This document shows positions 1 to 8,133 of a stretch of DNA of 64,000 bases, piece after piece. Position numbers and translations under genes: made by a program. Origin of the DNA: Ruminococcaceae bacterium UBA4871. GTDB taxonomy: Bacteria; Bacillota; Clostridia; Oscillospirales; Acutalibacteraceae. Numbering within the stretch: position 1 is the first letter of the stretch; each line of letters opens with the position of its first letter. The stretch covers positions 34,262 to 98,261 of the forward strand of contig DHDR01000027.1 of assembly GCA_002399445.1 (NCBI GenBank), written 5' to 3'. Under the pieces are notes generated by a model, which worked only from the letters and a program-made list of their open reading frames with translations, ran no database searches and was not told the DNA's origin.

Positions 1-283
1 TGATAATTGTCAAAAATCCTGCTAAAATGACAAGGCCGGTCTGATGGTCTGCCAAAGCTCCCAGCAGTGCATCATCATACGTATCCTGATTCACAAATTC
101 TTTTCTCCGCAGAACAATTGAGGAAATTCCCGCTTTTTCCGCACGTTTCAGCGCATAGGCATCCGGCCGGCTGGCAACCACTAAAGAGATACGTCCATTG
201 GGAATCTCTCCACGTTTCTGCGCGTTAATCAGCGCCTGCAGATTGGTCCCGCCGCCGGAAACCAGCACGGAAATGTTCAGCAT
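1..283 (-). CDS. purN: Phosphoribosylglycinamide formyltransferase, N-terminal part (runs off the left edge)
   Basis: This enzyme transfers a formyl group from 10-formyl-tetrahydrofolate to glycinamide ribonucleotide in cytosolic purine synthesis. About 94 N-terminal residues are visible. They begin MLNISVLVSGGGTNLQALI, the nucleotide-binding loop at the start of PurN. The window edge cuts the gene before the catalytic His and Asp, so those cannot be checked. The ATG overlaps the last 7 bases of purM, which fits translational coupling in a purE-purM-purN transcript. Identity is secure from the N-terminal motif and the neighbours. Confidence 0.93.
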   Translation of the reverse strand, partial: MLNISVLVSGGGTNLQALINAQKRGEIPNGRISLVVASRPDAYALKRAEKAGISSIVLRRKEFVNQDTYDDALLGALADHQTGLVILAGFLTII

Positions 284-1317
284 AGCACCACGCCGTCCTC
301 TCCGCTGATGATTTCACCAATGACAGAAGCTTTTTCACCCGTTTCCCGCAATGTGCGGACCGCTGTGTCGGCTTCCTCTGCAGAAACAACACAGCACATA
401 CCGATTCCCATATTAAATGTATTATACATATCCCGTTCCGGAATTTTTCCGGCTTTTTGAATCAGGGAAAAAATCGGGGGTTTCTCAAAAGCAGAAAGTG
501 AAATTTTTGCCGTCATACCCGGTTTCAGCATGCGTGGTATGTTTTCATAAAAGCCACCGCCGGTTACATGGGAAATTGCCTTGACATGCACCGTCTGCAT
601 CAATTTTTTCATAGATTTCACATAAATGCGTGTCGGGGTAAGCAGTGCTTCGCCGAGTGTTTTTCCAAGCTCCGGAACATATTGTTTGACAGAATTTTCA
701 TCAATGCCAAGCGCCATGCGCACCAGTGAAAAGCCGTTGGAATGCACACCGGAAGACGGCAAACCCAGAAGAACATCTCCCGCCTTCACTTGGCTTCCGT
801 CAATGATCCGAGATTTGTCGACAATACCAACGGAGAAGCCGGCGAGATCATATTCATTTTCCGGCATCAAGCCGGGATGCTCTGCAGTCTCTCCGCCAAC
901 AAGCGCACTTTCGGCCTGCACGCAGCCCTCTGCAATCCCACTGACAATTGCCGCGGTCTTTTCCGGAAAGTTTCGCCCAGTAGCAATGTAATCCAGAAAA
1001 AACAGCGGCTGTGCTCCGCAGCAGATCACATCATTGACACACATAGCGACACAGTCAATACCAACTGTGTCATGCTTGTCCATTAAAAAGGCAATCTTAA
1101 GCTTTGTGCCAACGCCGTCAGTTCCACTGACCAGCACTGGCTCCTGCATACCGGAAAGGTTTGGCTGAAACAAGCCGCCGAAACCACCTATACCAGAAAG
1201 GACACCGGCTGTCTGCGTACGGGCAACAAATTTCTGCATCAGTTCCACTGACCTGTAGCCGGCAGTTACGTCTACGCCGGCATCTTTGTAGCTGTTGCTG
1301 TAGCTTTTTTGATTCAT
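277..1317 (-). CDS. purM: Phosphoribosylformylglycinamidine cyclo-ligase (AIR synthetase)
   Basis: PurM closes the imidazole ring, converting formylglycinamidine ribonucleotide to aminoimidazole ribonucleotide with ATP. The protein is 346 residues, as usual, and carries the GTDGVGTKL signature, a GGETAEHPG loop and SHVTGGGFYENIPR near the C-terminus. I chose the ATG at 1315-1317 (MNQKSYSNSYKDAGVD) because a TCGGAGGA ribosome site lies just upstream. A longer frame to 1374 would add 19 residues with no family likeness. It lies 81 bp downstream of purE and overlaps purN. Confidence 0.96.
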   Translation of the reverse strand: MNQKSYSNSYKDAGVDVTAGYRSVELMQKFVARTQTAGVLSGIGGFGGLFQPNLSGMQEPVLVSGTDGVGTKLKIAFLMDKHDTVGIDCVAMCVNDVICCGAQPLFFLDYIATGRNFPEKTAAIVSGIAEGCVQAESALVGGETAEHPGLMPENEYDLAGFSVGIVDKSRIIDGSQVKAGDVLLGLPSSGVHSNGFSLVRMALGIDENSVKQYVPELGKTLGEALLTPTRIYVKSMKKLMQTVHVKAISHVTGGGFYENIPRMLKPGMTAKISLSAFEKPPIFSLIQKAGKIPERDMYNTFNMGIGMCCVVSAEEADTAVRTLRETGEKASVIGEIISGEDGVVLC

Positions 1318-1398
1318 AAAAGTCCTCCGAGTTTCTGCACACTTCCACATCTTGTTTTTTCCAATATACTGCATTTAAATCGGACAGGAACCTTAAAC

Positions 1399-1902
1399 TT
1401 ACAATTCTTCCAACTTTTCCTGAATGGCTGCGTCTTTTTTAGCAACTCCGGCGGCCATATCTTTCTTGGACTGCTCTAATTTCCGCGCTAAATTTTCATC
1501 GGAAAGTGCAAGCATCTGTGCCGCTAGGATTGCTGCATTTTCCGCGCCATCAATTGCAACGGTGGCAACTGGAATACCGCTCGGCATCTGCACAGTGGCA
1601 AGGAGTGCCTCCATGCCGCCGAGATTGGCAGACTTGATGGGAATGCCGATAACAGGCAGCGTCGTGTTTGCCGCAAGGATTCCTGCAAGGTGAGCTGCCA
1701 TGCCTGCCGCTGCAATAATCACACCAAAGCCGGCTGCTTTTGCGCCCTTTGCAAAAGAGACTGCACGGTCCGGCGTACGATGTGCACTCATCACATGCAC
1801 CTCGCAGGGAATCTCCAGTGCGTTCAGCTTTTTAATTGCTTTGCTGACAGTGGGAAAATCGCTGTCGCTGCCCATAATGACCGCTACTTTTTTTGTTGCC
1901 AT
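1399..1902 (-). CDS. purE: 5-(Carboxyamino)imidazole ribonucleotide mutase, class I PurE
   Basis: PurE rearranges N5-CAIR to CAIR in purine synthesis. The 167-residue protein has the family landmarks: MGSDSDFPTVSKA near the N-terminus, MSAHRTPDR (substrate-binding Ser-Ala-His-Arg) and the AAAGMAAHL stretch. AGGAG sits a few bases before the ATG. It is the first gene after a good promoter and a roughly 145-base leader with a terminator-like hairpin, so the purE-purM-purN transcript may be controlled by attenuation. Class I fits the length and the MSAHRTP motif. Confidence 0.96.
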   Translation of the reverse strand: MATKKVAVIMGSDSDFPTVSKAIKKLNALEIPCEVHVMSAHRTPDRAVSFAKGAKAAGFGVIIAAAGMAAHLAGILAANTTLPVIGIPIKSANLGGMEALLATVQMPSGIPVATVAIDGAENAAILAAQMLALSDENLARKLEQSKKDMAAGVAKKDAAIQEKLEEL

Positions 1903-1943
1903 TGTTTATCACTCCTGTATCTGATTGAATCGCATAAATAAAT

Positions 1944-1982
1944 AGAAAGAAAATAGACTGTTCCCTCAACGGGTACAGTCTA
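1944..1982 (-). terminator. Terminator-like hairpin in the purE leader (candidate attenuator)
   Basis: On the minus strand an 8-bp stem (1975-1982 with 1954-1961) extends by a mismatch and three G-C pairs to a 5-base loop. It is followed by ATTTTCTTTC. It lies between the purE promoter and the purE start, so it could terminate transcription early. A second hairpin lies upstream of it in the leader, with GGCAAA/TTTGCC outer and ATGAA/TTCAT inner arms. I could not match the leader to a known purine, ZTP or PRPP riboswitch. Confidence 0.5.
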
Positions 1983-2054
1983 TCAAAGCATATGAGAAAG
2001 GCAAACCATGAATATGATTCATCTGTTTTGCCCCCTTATGATTATGATAACTCT

Positions 2055-2083
2055 ATTGTAGGGGAAAATACGGATAAATGCAA
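2055..2083 (-). promoter_or_regulatory. Promoter for purE operon
   Basis: Minus-strand reading gives TTGCAT, a 17-base spacer, then TACAAT. Predicted initiation near 2048 leaves a leader of about 145 bases before purE. Confidence 0.75.
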
Positions 2084-2125
2084 GGTTTACTGACTATTTT
2101 GCAAAAATTCAAGGCTCTGCAGATA

Positions 2126-3043
2126 TTATTGCTGATCCTTTGGCTCTGTAAACATTTCTTTCAGAGATGTGGCCAGCCCGGCAAGGCCTTGCATATCAGA
2201 TGGAATGATCAGCTTAGTGGCCTTACCGTCTGCAGCTTTCTGGAATGCTTCCAGACTTCTCAGCGCAATGACGCGGTCGCTTGGATTTGCTTCATTCAAG
2301 AGTTTCACGGCATCCGCATAAGCACCCTGAACTTCGCGGATTGCCGCCGCTTTACCCTGTGCCTCACGGATTGCTGCTTCTTTCTGTGCATCTGCATGCA
2401 GAATAGTACTCTCTTTTTCACCCTCTGCGACCAAGATGACACTCTGCTTCTGTCCCTCTGCTTCCAAAATACGAGCACGGCGCTCACGTTCTGCCTTCAT
2501 CTGCTTTTCCATGCTGTCCTGAATCTCTTTCGGAGGCAGGATATTTTTCAGTTCAACACGATTAACCTTGATGCCCCATGCATCGGTGGCCTCATCTAAA
2601 ATGGTGCGGATTTTGGTATTGATGAAATCGCGGCTGGTCAGCGTGTGGTCCAGTTCCAAGTCACCGATAATGTTCCGCAAAGTAGTTGCAGAAAGGTTTT
2701 CAATTGCAGAAAGCGGACGTTCAACTCCATATGTGTAAAGCTTAGGATCCGTAATCTGAAAATAGACGACCGTATCAATCTGCATGGTGACATTGTCTTT
2801 TGTAATGACCGGCTGCGGCGGAAAATCAATCACCTGTTCTTTCAGAGAAACTTTTTTGGACACTTTCTCAATAAACGGGATCTTGACATGCAGACCGGTT
2901 TCCCATGCAGCATGGAATGCACCCAGACGTTCAATAACATAAGCATGCGCCTGTGGCACAATCTTAATATTGGAAATCAAGATAATCAGAAGGATAAGAA
3001 TTACAATGGCAAGGACAATCGTTCCAGTAGATATCATTTGCAT
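2126..3043 (-). CDS. SPFH/Band 7 membrane protein (stomatin/QmcA-like)
   Basis: This is a 305-residue prohibitin-homology protein. One hydrophobic N-terminal segment (about residues 6-25) anchors it. The SPFH domain follows (about 27-200), with the typical stretch QAHAYVIERLGAFHAAWETG, and then an Ala/Glu-rich coiled coil (about 190-255) containing repeated AEGEKES/AQGKAAA-type heptads. Family members form membrane-associated oligomeric scaffolds linked to membrane microdomains and protease control. It lies 84 bp downstream of an NfeD-type gene, its usual partner, so the two probably form an operon. GAGGAG precedes the ATG. Confidence 0.9.
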   Translation of the reverse strand: MQMISTGTIVLAIVILILLIILISNIKIVPQAHAYVIERLGAFHAAWETGLHVKIPFIEKVSKKVSLKEQVIDFPPQPVITKDNVTMQIDTVVYFQITDPKLYTYGVERPLSAIENLSATTLRNIIGDLELDHTLTSRDFINTKIRTILDEATDAWGIKVNRVELKNILPPKEIQDSMEKQMKAERERRARILEAEGQKQSVILVAEGEKESTILHADAQKEAAIREAQGKAAAIREVQGAYADAVKLLNEANPSDRVIALRSLEAFQKAADGKATKLIIPSDMQGLAGLATSLKEMFTEPKDQQ

Positions 3044-3127
3044 AAATTTTTTCTCCTCTCAAAGCACTATTAGAATGATCTCCGTTCAGCGCAGACCTAA
3101 ATTAATGGAACAGCAAGGGAAATTTTT

Positions 3128-3577
3128 CTATTTAGTGCAAGCAACAATTGCTTTTACACCTTCGATTCTTTTAACAACAATATTTTCCCCAATGGGAATC
3201 ACCGTTCCGTCTTCAGAACGCGCAGTCCAAACGCTGCCCATAACCTTCACTTCACCCTGTCCTGCTGTATTGTTGATTTCTTCTGTCACAACTCCATTGT
3301 TTCCAATATAGCGGTCGGCATTTGTTTTCGCTTTTTGTGAATGAGTAATCTTTTTCACTAAAGGCCGCGTAAGTATTAAAGCCAGCACTGTGACAGCTAT
3401 AAACAAAAGAATTTGTACAAGAATGTCTGCTCCGCAGGCCGATGCAATGACTGCTGCAATTCCGCCAACTGCAAACCAAACACTGACAAGCTGAACGGTT
3501 GCTGCCTCGACCAATGATGCTACCACAATAATTCCAAGCCACACAAATGGCATAGCAGTCAAAATTTCACCTGACAT
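3128..3577 (-). CDS. NfeD-family membrane protein
   Basis: A short NfeD-like protein of 149 residues. Three hydrophobic segments occupy about residues 8-75. A soluble C-terminal OB-fold domain follows (about 90-149, with GNNGVVTEEINNTAGQGEV). These proteins pair with SPFH proteins, and the next gene is one. I set the start at 3575-3577 because GGAGGTGAAA lies directly upstream. The longer frame to 3814 has no family likeness in its first 79 codons and would run through the predicted promoter at 3601-3628. Confidence 0.88.
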   Translation of the reverse strand: MSGEILTAMPFVWLGIIVVASLVEAATVQLVSVWFAVGGIAAVIASACGADILVQILLFIAVTVLALILTRPLVKKITHSQKAKTNADRYIGNNGVVTEEINNTAGQGEVKVMGSVWTARSEDGTVIPIGENIVVKRIEGVKAIVACTK

Positions 3578-3600
3578 CTCTTTCACCTCCATCCTGCTTG

Positions 3601-3628
3601 ACAATATGCTGCCATATATTCCATACAA
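3601..3628 (-). promoter_or_regulatory. Probable promoter for the NfeD-SPFH pair
   Basis: TTGTAT, a 16-base spacer, TATTGT on the minus strand, ending a few bases before the NfeD ribosome site. The rest of the gap between 3578 and 3911 shows no coding or structured signal. Confidence 0.45.
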
Positions 3629-3911
3629 ATATAAACGAGAATGGGGGCATACCAAACAGCATTTGCCCATCCTAGCTGAAAGAATACACCATGTTTCATA
3701 ATGTTCTTCAGAAAGTACCGAAAACGTAAAGGTGTTTTGACACGATCTACTAAAAATCTTACTGGAGATTGAAGGCAAAAGCAATGGTATCAGTTTATGA
3801 CAATCTGGTGCCAAATATTCAGCGGAAAATTGGTAATGTCAAAGGCAAAAAGTAAATAAAATCGAATCCATAAATTTTCCTATGTACCGCTGCTGCAGAA
3901 AGGCATAAAAT

Positions 3912-4406
3912 TTATTTTTTGTGTGCTTTTCCCCCGTGGCTGGCAACTGCCCGGATACTTTGGCGTGTGTTGCGAAGGGAAGCCAGATTGGCAGTGAGTC
4001 CTTCATCTGCACGGCGCATTAGGTCATCCACATAGGCTCCGCTGACACGGCGCATTTCACGCGTCTGCTTCTGCGTGGTTGTAATCAGCTTGTCCGCTCG
4101 CTTCTGTGCCTGCCGCAAAACATTCTCTTGGCTAATCATAGCTTTGGAACGCTCTTCTGCCGTACGAAGAATTCCATCCGCTTCTTTTTTGGCATCTGTC
4201 AAAATCTTATTGCGGTCGGCAACGATCAGCCGCGCTTTATGGACCTCCTGCGGGAGAGATTCGCGCAGTTCATCCAGAATTTGGCGGACTTCCTCACCAT
4301 CCACAACCAATCGTCCATGGCTGAGCGGAAGATTCCATGCTTTCTCAAGCAATGTGTATAGTTCGTCAATCAGATCTTCTGCACTAACGGTATTTGCTTC
4401 ATTCAT
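3912..4406 (-). CDS. Coiled-coil protein of unknown function, encoded after coaD
   Basis: I do not recognise a characterised family. The 164-residue product is acidic then basic and predominantly alpha-helical. A long charged, Ala/Gln-rich coiled coil (about 50-130) recalls the b subunit of ATP synthase or DivIVA-like proteins, but there is no membrane segment. It ends in a Lys/His-rich tail. The start at 4404-4406 (MNEANTV) is preceded by AGGAGG. The frame could start six codons earlier, but that ATG overlaps the ribosome site. It overlaps the coaD stop by 8 bp, so it is probably cotranscribed and coupled. Confidence 0.8.
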   Translation of the reverse strand: MNEANTVSAEDLIDELYTLLEKAWNLPLSHGRLVVDGEEVRQILDELRESLPQEVHKARLIVADRNKILTDAKKEADGILRTAEERSKAMISQENVLRQAQKRADKLITTTQKQTREMRRVSGAYVDDLMRRADEGLTANLASLRNTRQSIRAVASHGGKAHKK

Positions 4407-4905
4407 TCTTGTTTCCTCCTGCATAGATACGGTCTATTACGTCCTTCATAATGCACTGCGGCACACACTTGGAAATATCACCGCCGAATGTTGCAATTTG
4501 TTTCACCACACTGGAACTCAGATACATATTTTCTGCCTGTGTGTTAAAGAAAATCGTTTCCAAATTAGGATTTAAGTTCCGGTTTGTAAGGGACATTTGG
4601 AACTCATATTCAAAATCTGAAAGTGCACGCAGGCCACGCACAACTACTACCGCTTGTTTCTGCCGTGCATATTCTGCCAGCAGGCCATGGAAGCTGTCAA
4701 CCTCAACTTGTGGAAGGTTCTGTGTACAGCGTTGAATCATGTCCATCCGTTCTTCCGCTGTAAAGGCGGTCTTCTTCATTGGGTTGTCCAGCACAGCAAC
4801 AATCACTTTGTCAAATAATTTGCAGGAACGGCGAATAATGTCCAGATGTCCAAGCGTAACGGGGTCAAAACTGCCAGGGCAGATTGCAATTCTTTCTTCT
4901 CTCAC
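4399..4905 (-). CDS. coaD: Phosphopantetheine adenylyltransferase
   Basis: CoaD transfers AMP from ATP to 4'-phosphopantetheine, giving dephospho-CoA, the penultimate step of coenzyme A synthesis. The 168-residue protein has the nucleotidyltransferase motif GSFDPVTLGHLDII at residues 11-24 and the family block MSLTNRNLNP. The C-terminal SSSVVKQIATFGGD stretch is the second ATP-binding segment (ISSTxxR-like position). It follows rsmD by 2 bp, a common Firmicutes arrangement, and overlaps the downstream coiled-coil gene. Confidence 0.96.
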   Translation of the reverse strand: MREERIAICPGSFDPVTLGHLDIIRRSCKLFDKVIVAVLDNPMKKTAFTAEERMDMIQRCTQNLPQVEVDSFHGLLAEYARQKQAVVVVRGLRALSDFEYEFQMSLTNRNLNPNLETIFFNTQAENMYLSSSVVKQIATFGGDISKCVPQCIMKDVIDRIYAGGNKNE

Positions 4906-4907
4906 AT

Positions 4908-5447
4908 CTACACATCCTTATGTACAAATGTTGTAATCATGATTTTCCCATATTTATAAGTGCGGTATCTCTGAAATAGGCCGACAGTATCCGGCAGCTT
5001 TTCATCAGCCGGATACTCACATAGAATCATACCACCGGAATTCATAATGGCAGCACAAAGCGGCAGTGCCTGCTGCAGCAGACCTGTCCGATAGGGCGGA
5101 TCCAAAAAGCAAATATCATAAGGCAGAGATTTTCTCTGCAGAAACAGCAGCGTATCTGTCTGAAAAACCGACGCCTGCTGTGCAAGCCCTGTAGACTCGA
5201 GATTCTTTTGAATCACTGCAACGCTCTCTTTGCTTCTATCTATAAAATCAGCATGGGCTGCACCACGGCTGAGTGTCTCAATACCAAGCTGACCGGAACC
5301 AGCAAATGCATCCAGCACCCGGCGGCCCTCCACCTGAAACTGGATAATATTAAAAATTGCCTCTTTGACACGTTCCGGAGTAGGACGTGTTTCAGAACCT
5401 TCCCGGGTAACAAGTCGACGGCCACGGGCCTTACCGGCGATGACACG
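4908..5447 (-). CDS. rsmD: 16S rRNA (guanine(966)-N2)-methyltransferase
   Basis: RsmD methylates G966 of 16S rRNA using S-adenosylmethionine. The 179-residue protein begins MRVIAGKARGRRL, the usual RsmD start. It has the SAM-binding loop DAFAGSGQLGIE and the catalytic LDPPY motif. I chose the ATG at 5445-5447, which follows AAAGGAG. An upstream ATG would add 15 residues absent from the family. It is the first gene of a likely rsmD-coaD-coiled-coil operon. Confidence 0.94.
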   Translation of the reverse strand, partial: RVIAGKARGRRLVTREGSETRPTPERVKEAIFNIIQFQVEGRRVLDAFAGSGQLGIETLSRGAAHADFIDRSKESVAVIQKNLESTGLAQQASVFQTDTLLFLQRKSLPYDICFLDPPYRTGLLQQALPLCAAIMNSGGMILCEYPADEKLPDTVGLFQRYRTYKYGKIMITTFVHKDV

Positions 5448-5545
5448 CATGGAATCATACTCCTTTTCTCGGGGCAGCATCTGCTGAGTCATAACGCAGC
5501 TGACTCACCTATTTACTGACCATATTTTTGCATACCACGGCTTTT

Positions 5546-5574
5546 ATTATCGCATTACAAAGCAATTCTGTCAA
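5546..5574 (-). promoter_or_regulatory. Promoter for the rsmD-coaD operon
   Basis: TTGACA, a 17-base spacer, GATAAT on the minus strand, about 100 bases before the rsmD start. An overlapping second TTGACA lies 6 bases upstream. Confidence 0.72.
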
Positions 5575-5655
5575 TGTCAACAGAAAAAAGAAAATGAATT
5601 TCCCCAAATCTACCAGGTTTTCAAAAATTGCAAAATATTGTCTATTTGTTCTTGT

Positions 5656-7497
5656 TTATTCTTGATTTTCATGAAAATAGGCGAAAACTTTTGCGGCAGC
5701 CGGATGTGTCATATCCGGAGCACCTTCCAGTTCTTCCAAGGTAGCTTCCCGGATTGCAGAAACAGTGCGAAAATGGTGCAGCAAGGATTTTGCGCGTTTT
5801 TCTCCAACACCCTCAATCTGCGTCAAAGAGGAAGAAAAAGTATGTTTTCGGCGGCTTTGTCGGTGATAACCGATTGCCCACCGATGAACTTCATCCTGAA
5901 TACTGGAAACTAGTGTAAACGCCGCTCTGTGGGAATTGATGGCAATTTCCCCGCCGTCTCCGGTAATAGCGCGTGTACGGTGATTATTGTCCTTCACCAT
6001 TCCAAACAGAGGAATCTGCAGGCCAAACTGCTTCAGGACTGGACAGACCGCATGGACCTGCCCTTTTCCACCATCCAGCAAGATTAGATCCGGAAGCCGG
6101 CCAAAGCCCTCTTTTTCTCCTTTATGTGCCTCATATTCCTGAAAACGGCGCGTAAGGACTTCCTGCATAGAAGCATAGTCGTCCTGCCCATCAACTGTTT
6201 TAATTTTAAACTTTCGATAAGCTGATTTAAGCGGGCGGCCATTTTCAAAGACGACCATTCCAGCTACATTGTCTTCTCCTGCAAGATTGGAAATATCATA
6301 GGATTCAATATACTGCGGCGGATTCGGCATGCCTAAAAGCCTGCCAAGCTCATCCAGTGCGCTGGTTTCCCGTCCGGTTCGGCCGGTTGTCTGGGCAACC
6401 TGTTCCGCTGCATTGCTGCGCACCATTTCGACCAATTTTGCCTGCTCGCCCTTTTGAGGCAGCAGAATATGCACAGCATGGCCGGCCTTTTCCGTCAGCC
6501 ACCGCTCCAGTAAATCAGCACTTTCTGCTGCTCCATCCAATGTAACCTTCGGTGGAATAGAGTCCCGCATCGAATAATATCGTTCCACAAATTCACGCCG
6601 GGCATTCTCCGGCTCTCCTACCGGTCCCATGGGAAAACTTTCCCGGTCATACAGACGTGCATCATGGAAACGGAATACCTGAAAACACGCCGCTGAAGGT
6701 CCTTGTGCCAATGCAATAACATCCTGTTCCGGAACCGAATTGGCCACTACTTTCTGCCGATCTGCCATTCGCTTAATTGCCTGCAGCCGGTCGCGCAGAC
6801 GCGCAGCGCGCTCAAACTGTAATTTCCCGCTGGCTTCCATCATCTGCTGCTCCAGTTTTTTGACAGAAGCATGCCTGCCGCCCTGCAGAAATTCGACAGC
6901 TTCTTCTACCAATTTCCGGTATTCTGTCTGCGTAATTTTGCCAAGGCACGGAGCACAGCATTGCTTAATATAGTAATTGAGGCAGGGACGTTTCTTCCCA
7001 ATATCCTGTGGAAAACGCCGACTGCAATCCGGCAGGCAGAAAATTTTCAGAGTTTCATCCACACTTTCTTTTGTCGCCCAGGAACTGACATAAGGGCCAA
7101 GATACCGTGCCCCATCATCCAGCATCTGCTGAGCCTGTGAAATGCGCGGCCAGTCTTCATTCGTAATTTTTATATAATGATAGCCTTTGTCATCCTTCAG
7201 CAAAATATTGTATTTGGGCGTATGCTGTTTAATTAAGCTTGCTTCCAACACAAGTGCTTCAAATTCACTGTCCGTTAAAATGTATTCAAACCAATCCACA
7301 TGGGCAACCATCTGGCGCACCTTTTCTTCATGGTTTTTCTCGCTGCCAAAATATTGGCTGACGCGGTTTTTCAGTGCCTTTGCTTTTCCAATATAAATAA
7401 TTTTCCCGCTTTTTTCGTGCATAATATACACGCCCGGATGCAGTGGCAGCTTCATTGCCTTTCTGCGCAGTTCGATGCGCTTTTCTTCATTGATCAC
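5656..7497 (-). CDS. uvrC: Excinuclease ABC subunit C
   Basis: UvrC makes both incisions in nucleotide excision repair after damage is handed over by UvrA/UvrB. The 613-residue protein has the GIY-YIG nuclease (about 18-95, with PGVYIMHEKSGKIIYIGKAK), a Cys-rich linker (CLNYYIKQCCAPC), a UVR motif (about 200-235), the RNase H-like second nuclease (LPDLILLDGGKGQ) and a helix-hairpin-helix end. The start is a GTG at 7495-7497 with a weak ribosome site. An ATG 13 codons in is an alternative, but the longer version matches usual N-terminal spacing better. Confidence 0.95.
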   Translation of the reverse strand: MINEEKRIELRRKAMKLPLHPGVYIMHEKSGKIIYIGKAKALKNRVSQYFGSEKNHEEKVRQMVAHVDWFEYILTDSEFEALVLEASLIKQHTPKYNILLKDDKGYHYIKITNEDWPRISQAQQMLDDGARYLGPYVSSWATKESVDETLKIFCLPDCSRRFPQDIGKKRPCLNYYIKQCCAPCLGKITQTEYRKLVEEAVEFLQGGRHASVKKLEQQMMEASGKLQFERAARLRDRLQAIKRMADRQKVVANSVPEQDVIALAQGPSAACFQVFRFHDARLYDRESFPMGPVGEPENARREFVERYYSMRDSIPPKVTLDGAAESADLLERWLTEKAGHAVHILLPQKGEQAKLVEMVRSNAAEQVAQTTGRTGRETSALDELGRLLGMPNPPQYIESYDISNLAGEDNVAGMVVFENGRPLKSAYRKFKIKTVDGQDDYASMQEVLTRRFQEYEAHKGEKEGFGRLPDLILLDGGKGQVHAVCPVLKQFGLQIPLFGMVKDNNHRTRAITGDGGEIAINSHRAAFTLVSSIQDEVHRWAIGYHRQSRRKHTFSSSLTQIEGVGEKRAKSLLHHFRTVSAIREATLEELEGAPDMTHPAAAKVFAYFHENQE

Positions 7498-7540
7498 CCT
7501 ATCTCATCTTCTTCCATAATCGGCAACAAATAGGATCCTA

Positions 7541-7592
7541 CAAAAAACAAAAGCTGCCCCGCCACGGAAAAACCGCGCTCACGGGACAGCTG
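7541..7592 (-). terminator. Intrinsic terminator after the HPr gene
   Basis: A 10-bp stem (7582-7591 with 7552-7561, one G-U pair in the minus-strand RNA) is followed by TTTTGTTTTTTG. It lies between HPr and uvrC, so it separates the two transcripts. Confidence 0.85.
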
Positions 7593-7603
7593 CCTGACAC
7601 AAA

Positions 7604-7867
7604 TTACTCTGCAAAACCAGATTTGACCAAATCAACAAGGCTGTTGACGGCATCTTCTTCATCAGGGCCATCAGCAATAATGCGAATAGTCGTTCCACCG
7701 ATAATGCCCAAAGAAAGCACACCAAGCAGGCTCTTCGCATTTACGCGGCGTTCTTCTTTTTCCACCCAAATAGAAGATTTATACTCATTCGCTTTCTGAA
7801 TAAAGAAAGTTGCAGGGCGGGCATGGAGTCCAACTTGGTTTTGAACCAAAACTTCTTTAACACACAT
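7604..7867 (-). CDS. ptsH: HPr-family phosphocarrier protein
   Basis: HPr relays phosphate from enzyme I to sugar-specific EIIA domains of the PTS. In Firmicutes it is also phosphorylated on Ser46 by HPr kinase, becoming the CcpA corepressor. The 87-residue protein has GLHARPA with the active His15, and NAKSLLG placing Ser at residue 46. Because residue 15 is His and not Gln, it is HPr and not Crh. It stands alone with its own promoter and terminator; enzyme I is not adjacent. Confidence 0.92.
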   Translation of the reverse strand: MCVKEVLVQNQVGLHARPATFFIQKANEYKSSIWVEKEERRVNAKSLLGVLSLGIIGGTTIRIIADGPDEEDAVNSLVDLVKSGFAE

Positions 7868-7966
7868 TCCGATTAACTCCTAACAATAAAAATTTCAAGC
7901 TGATTATTTTCAAATGAATCAAATGAATAAGTGCAAAATACCGCAGCCACATTTATCTGCACTGCT

Positions 7967-7994
7967 ATTATAGCACTTTTCAATATGCGGTCAA
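7967..7994 (-). promoter_or_regulatory. Promoter for the HPr gene
   Basis: TTGACC, a 16-base spacer, TATAAT on the minus strand, giving a leader of about 90 bases before HPr. Confidence 0.78.
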
Positions 7995-8084
7995 TCACCA
8001 CGTCAAAAATTTGGACTTATCCATAACTACAAGGTATAGGACCATAAGCGTATTCGTGCAATTTGCCATATTTGTTGAAAACTT

Positions 8085-8101
8085 TTAGGCTTTCTGCCTA
8101 T
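8085..8101 (-). terminator. Weak hairpin downstream of trmD
   Basis: A TAGGC/GCCTA stem with a 5-base loop on the minus strand is followed by AAAGTTTTC. It may end the ylxM-trmD transcript but is weak. Confidence 0.35.
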
Positions 8102-8133
8102 CCTTTTGACAATACAATGCCGTTTTAACACTT

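Noticed and set aside
626..1086. Plus-strand open frames of 114-121 codons inside purM
   Set aside because: They are antisense shadows of a clearly conserved gene, with no ribosome site and no family likeness.
7604..7867. Crh instead of HPr
   Set aside because: Residue 15 is His, which Crh lacks.
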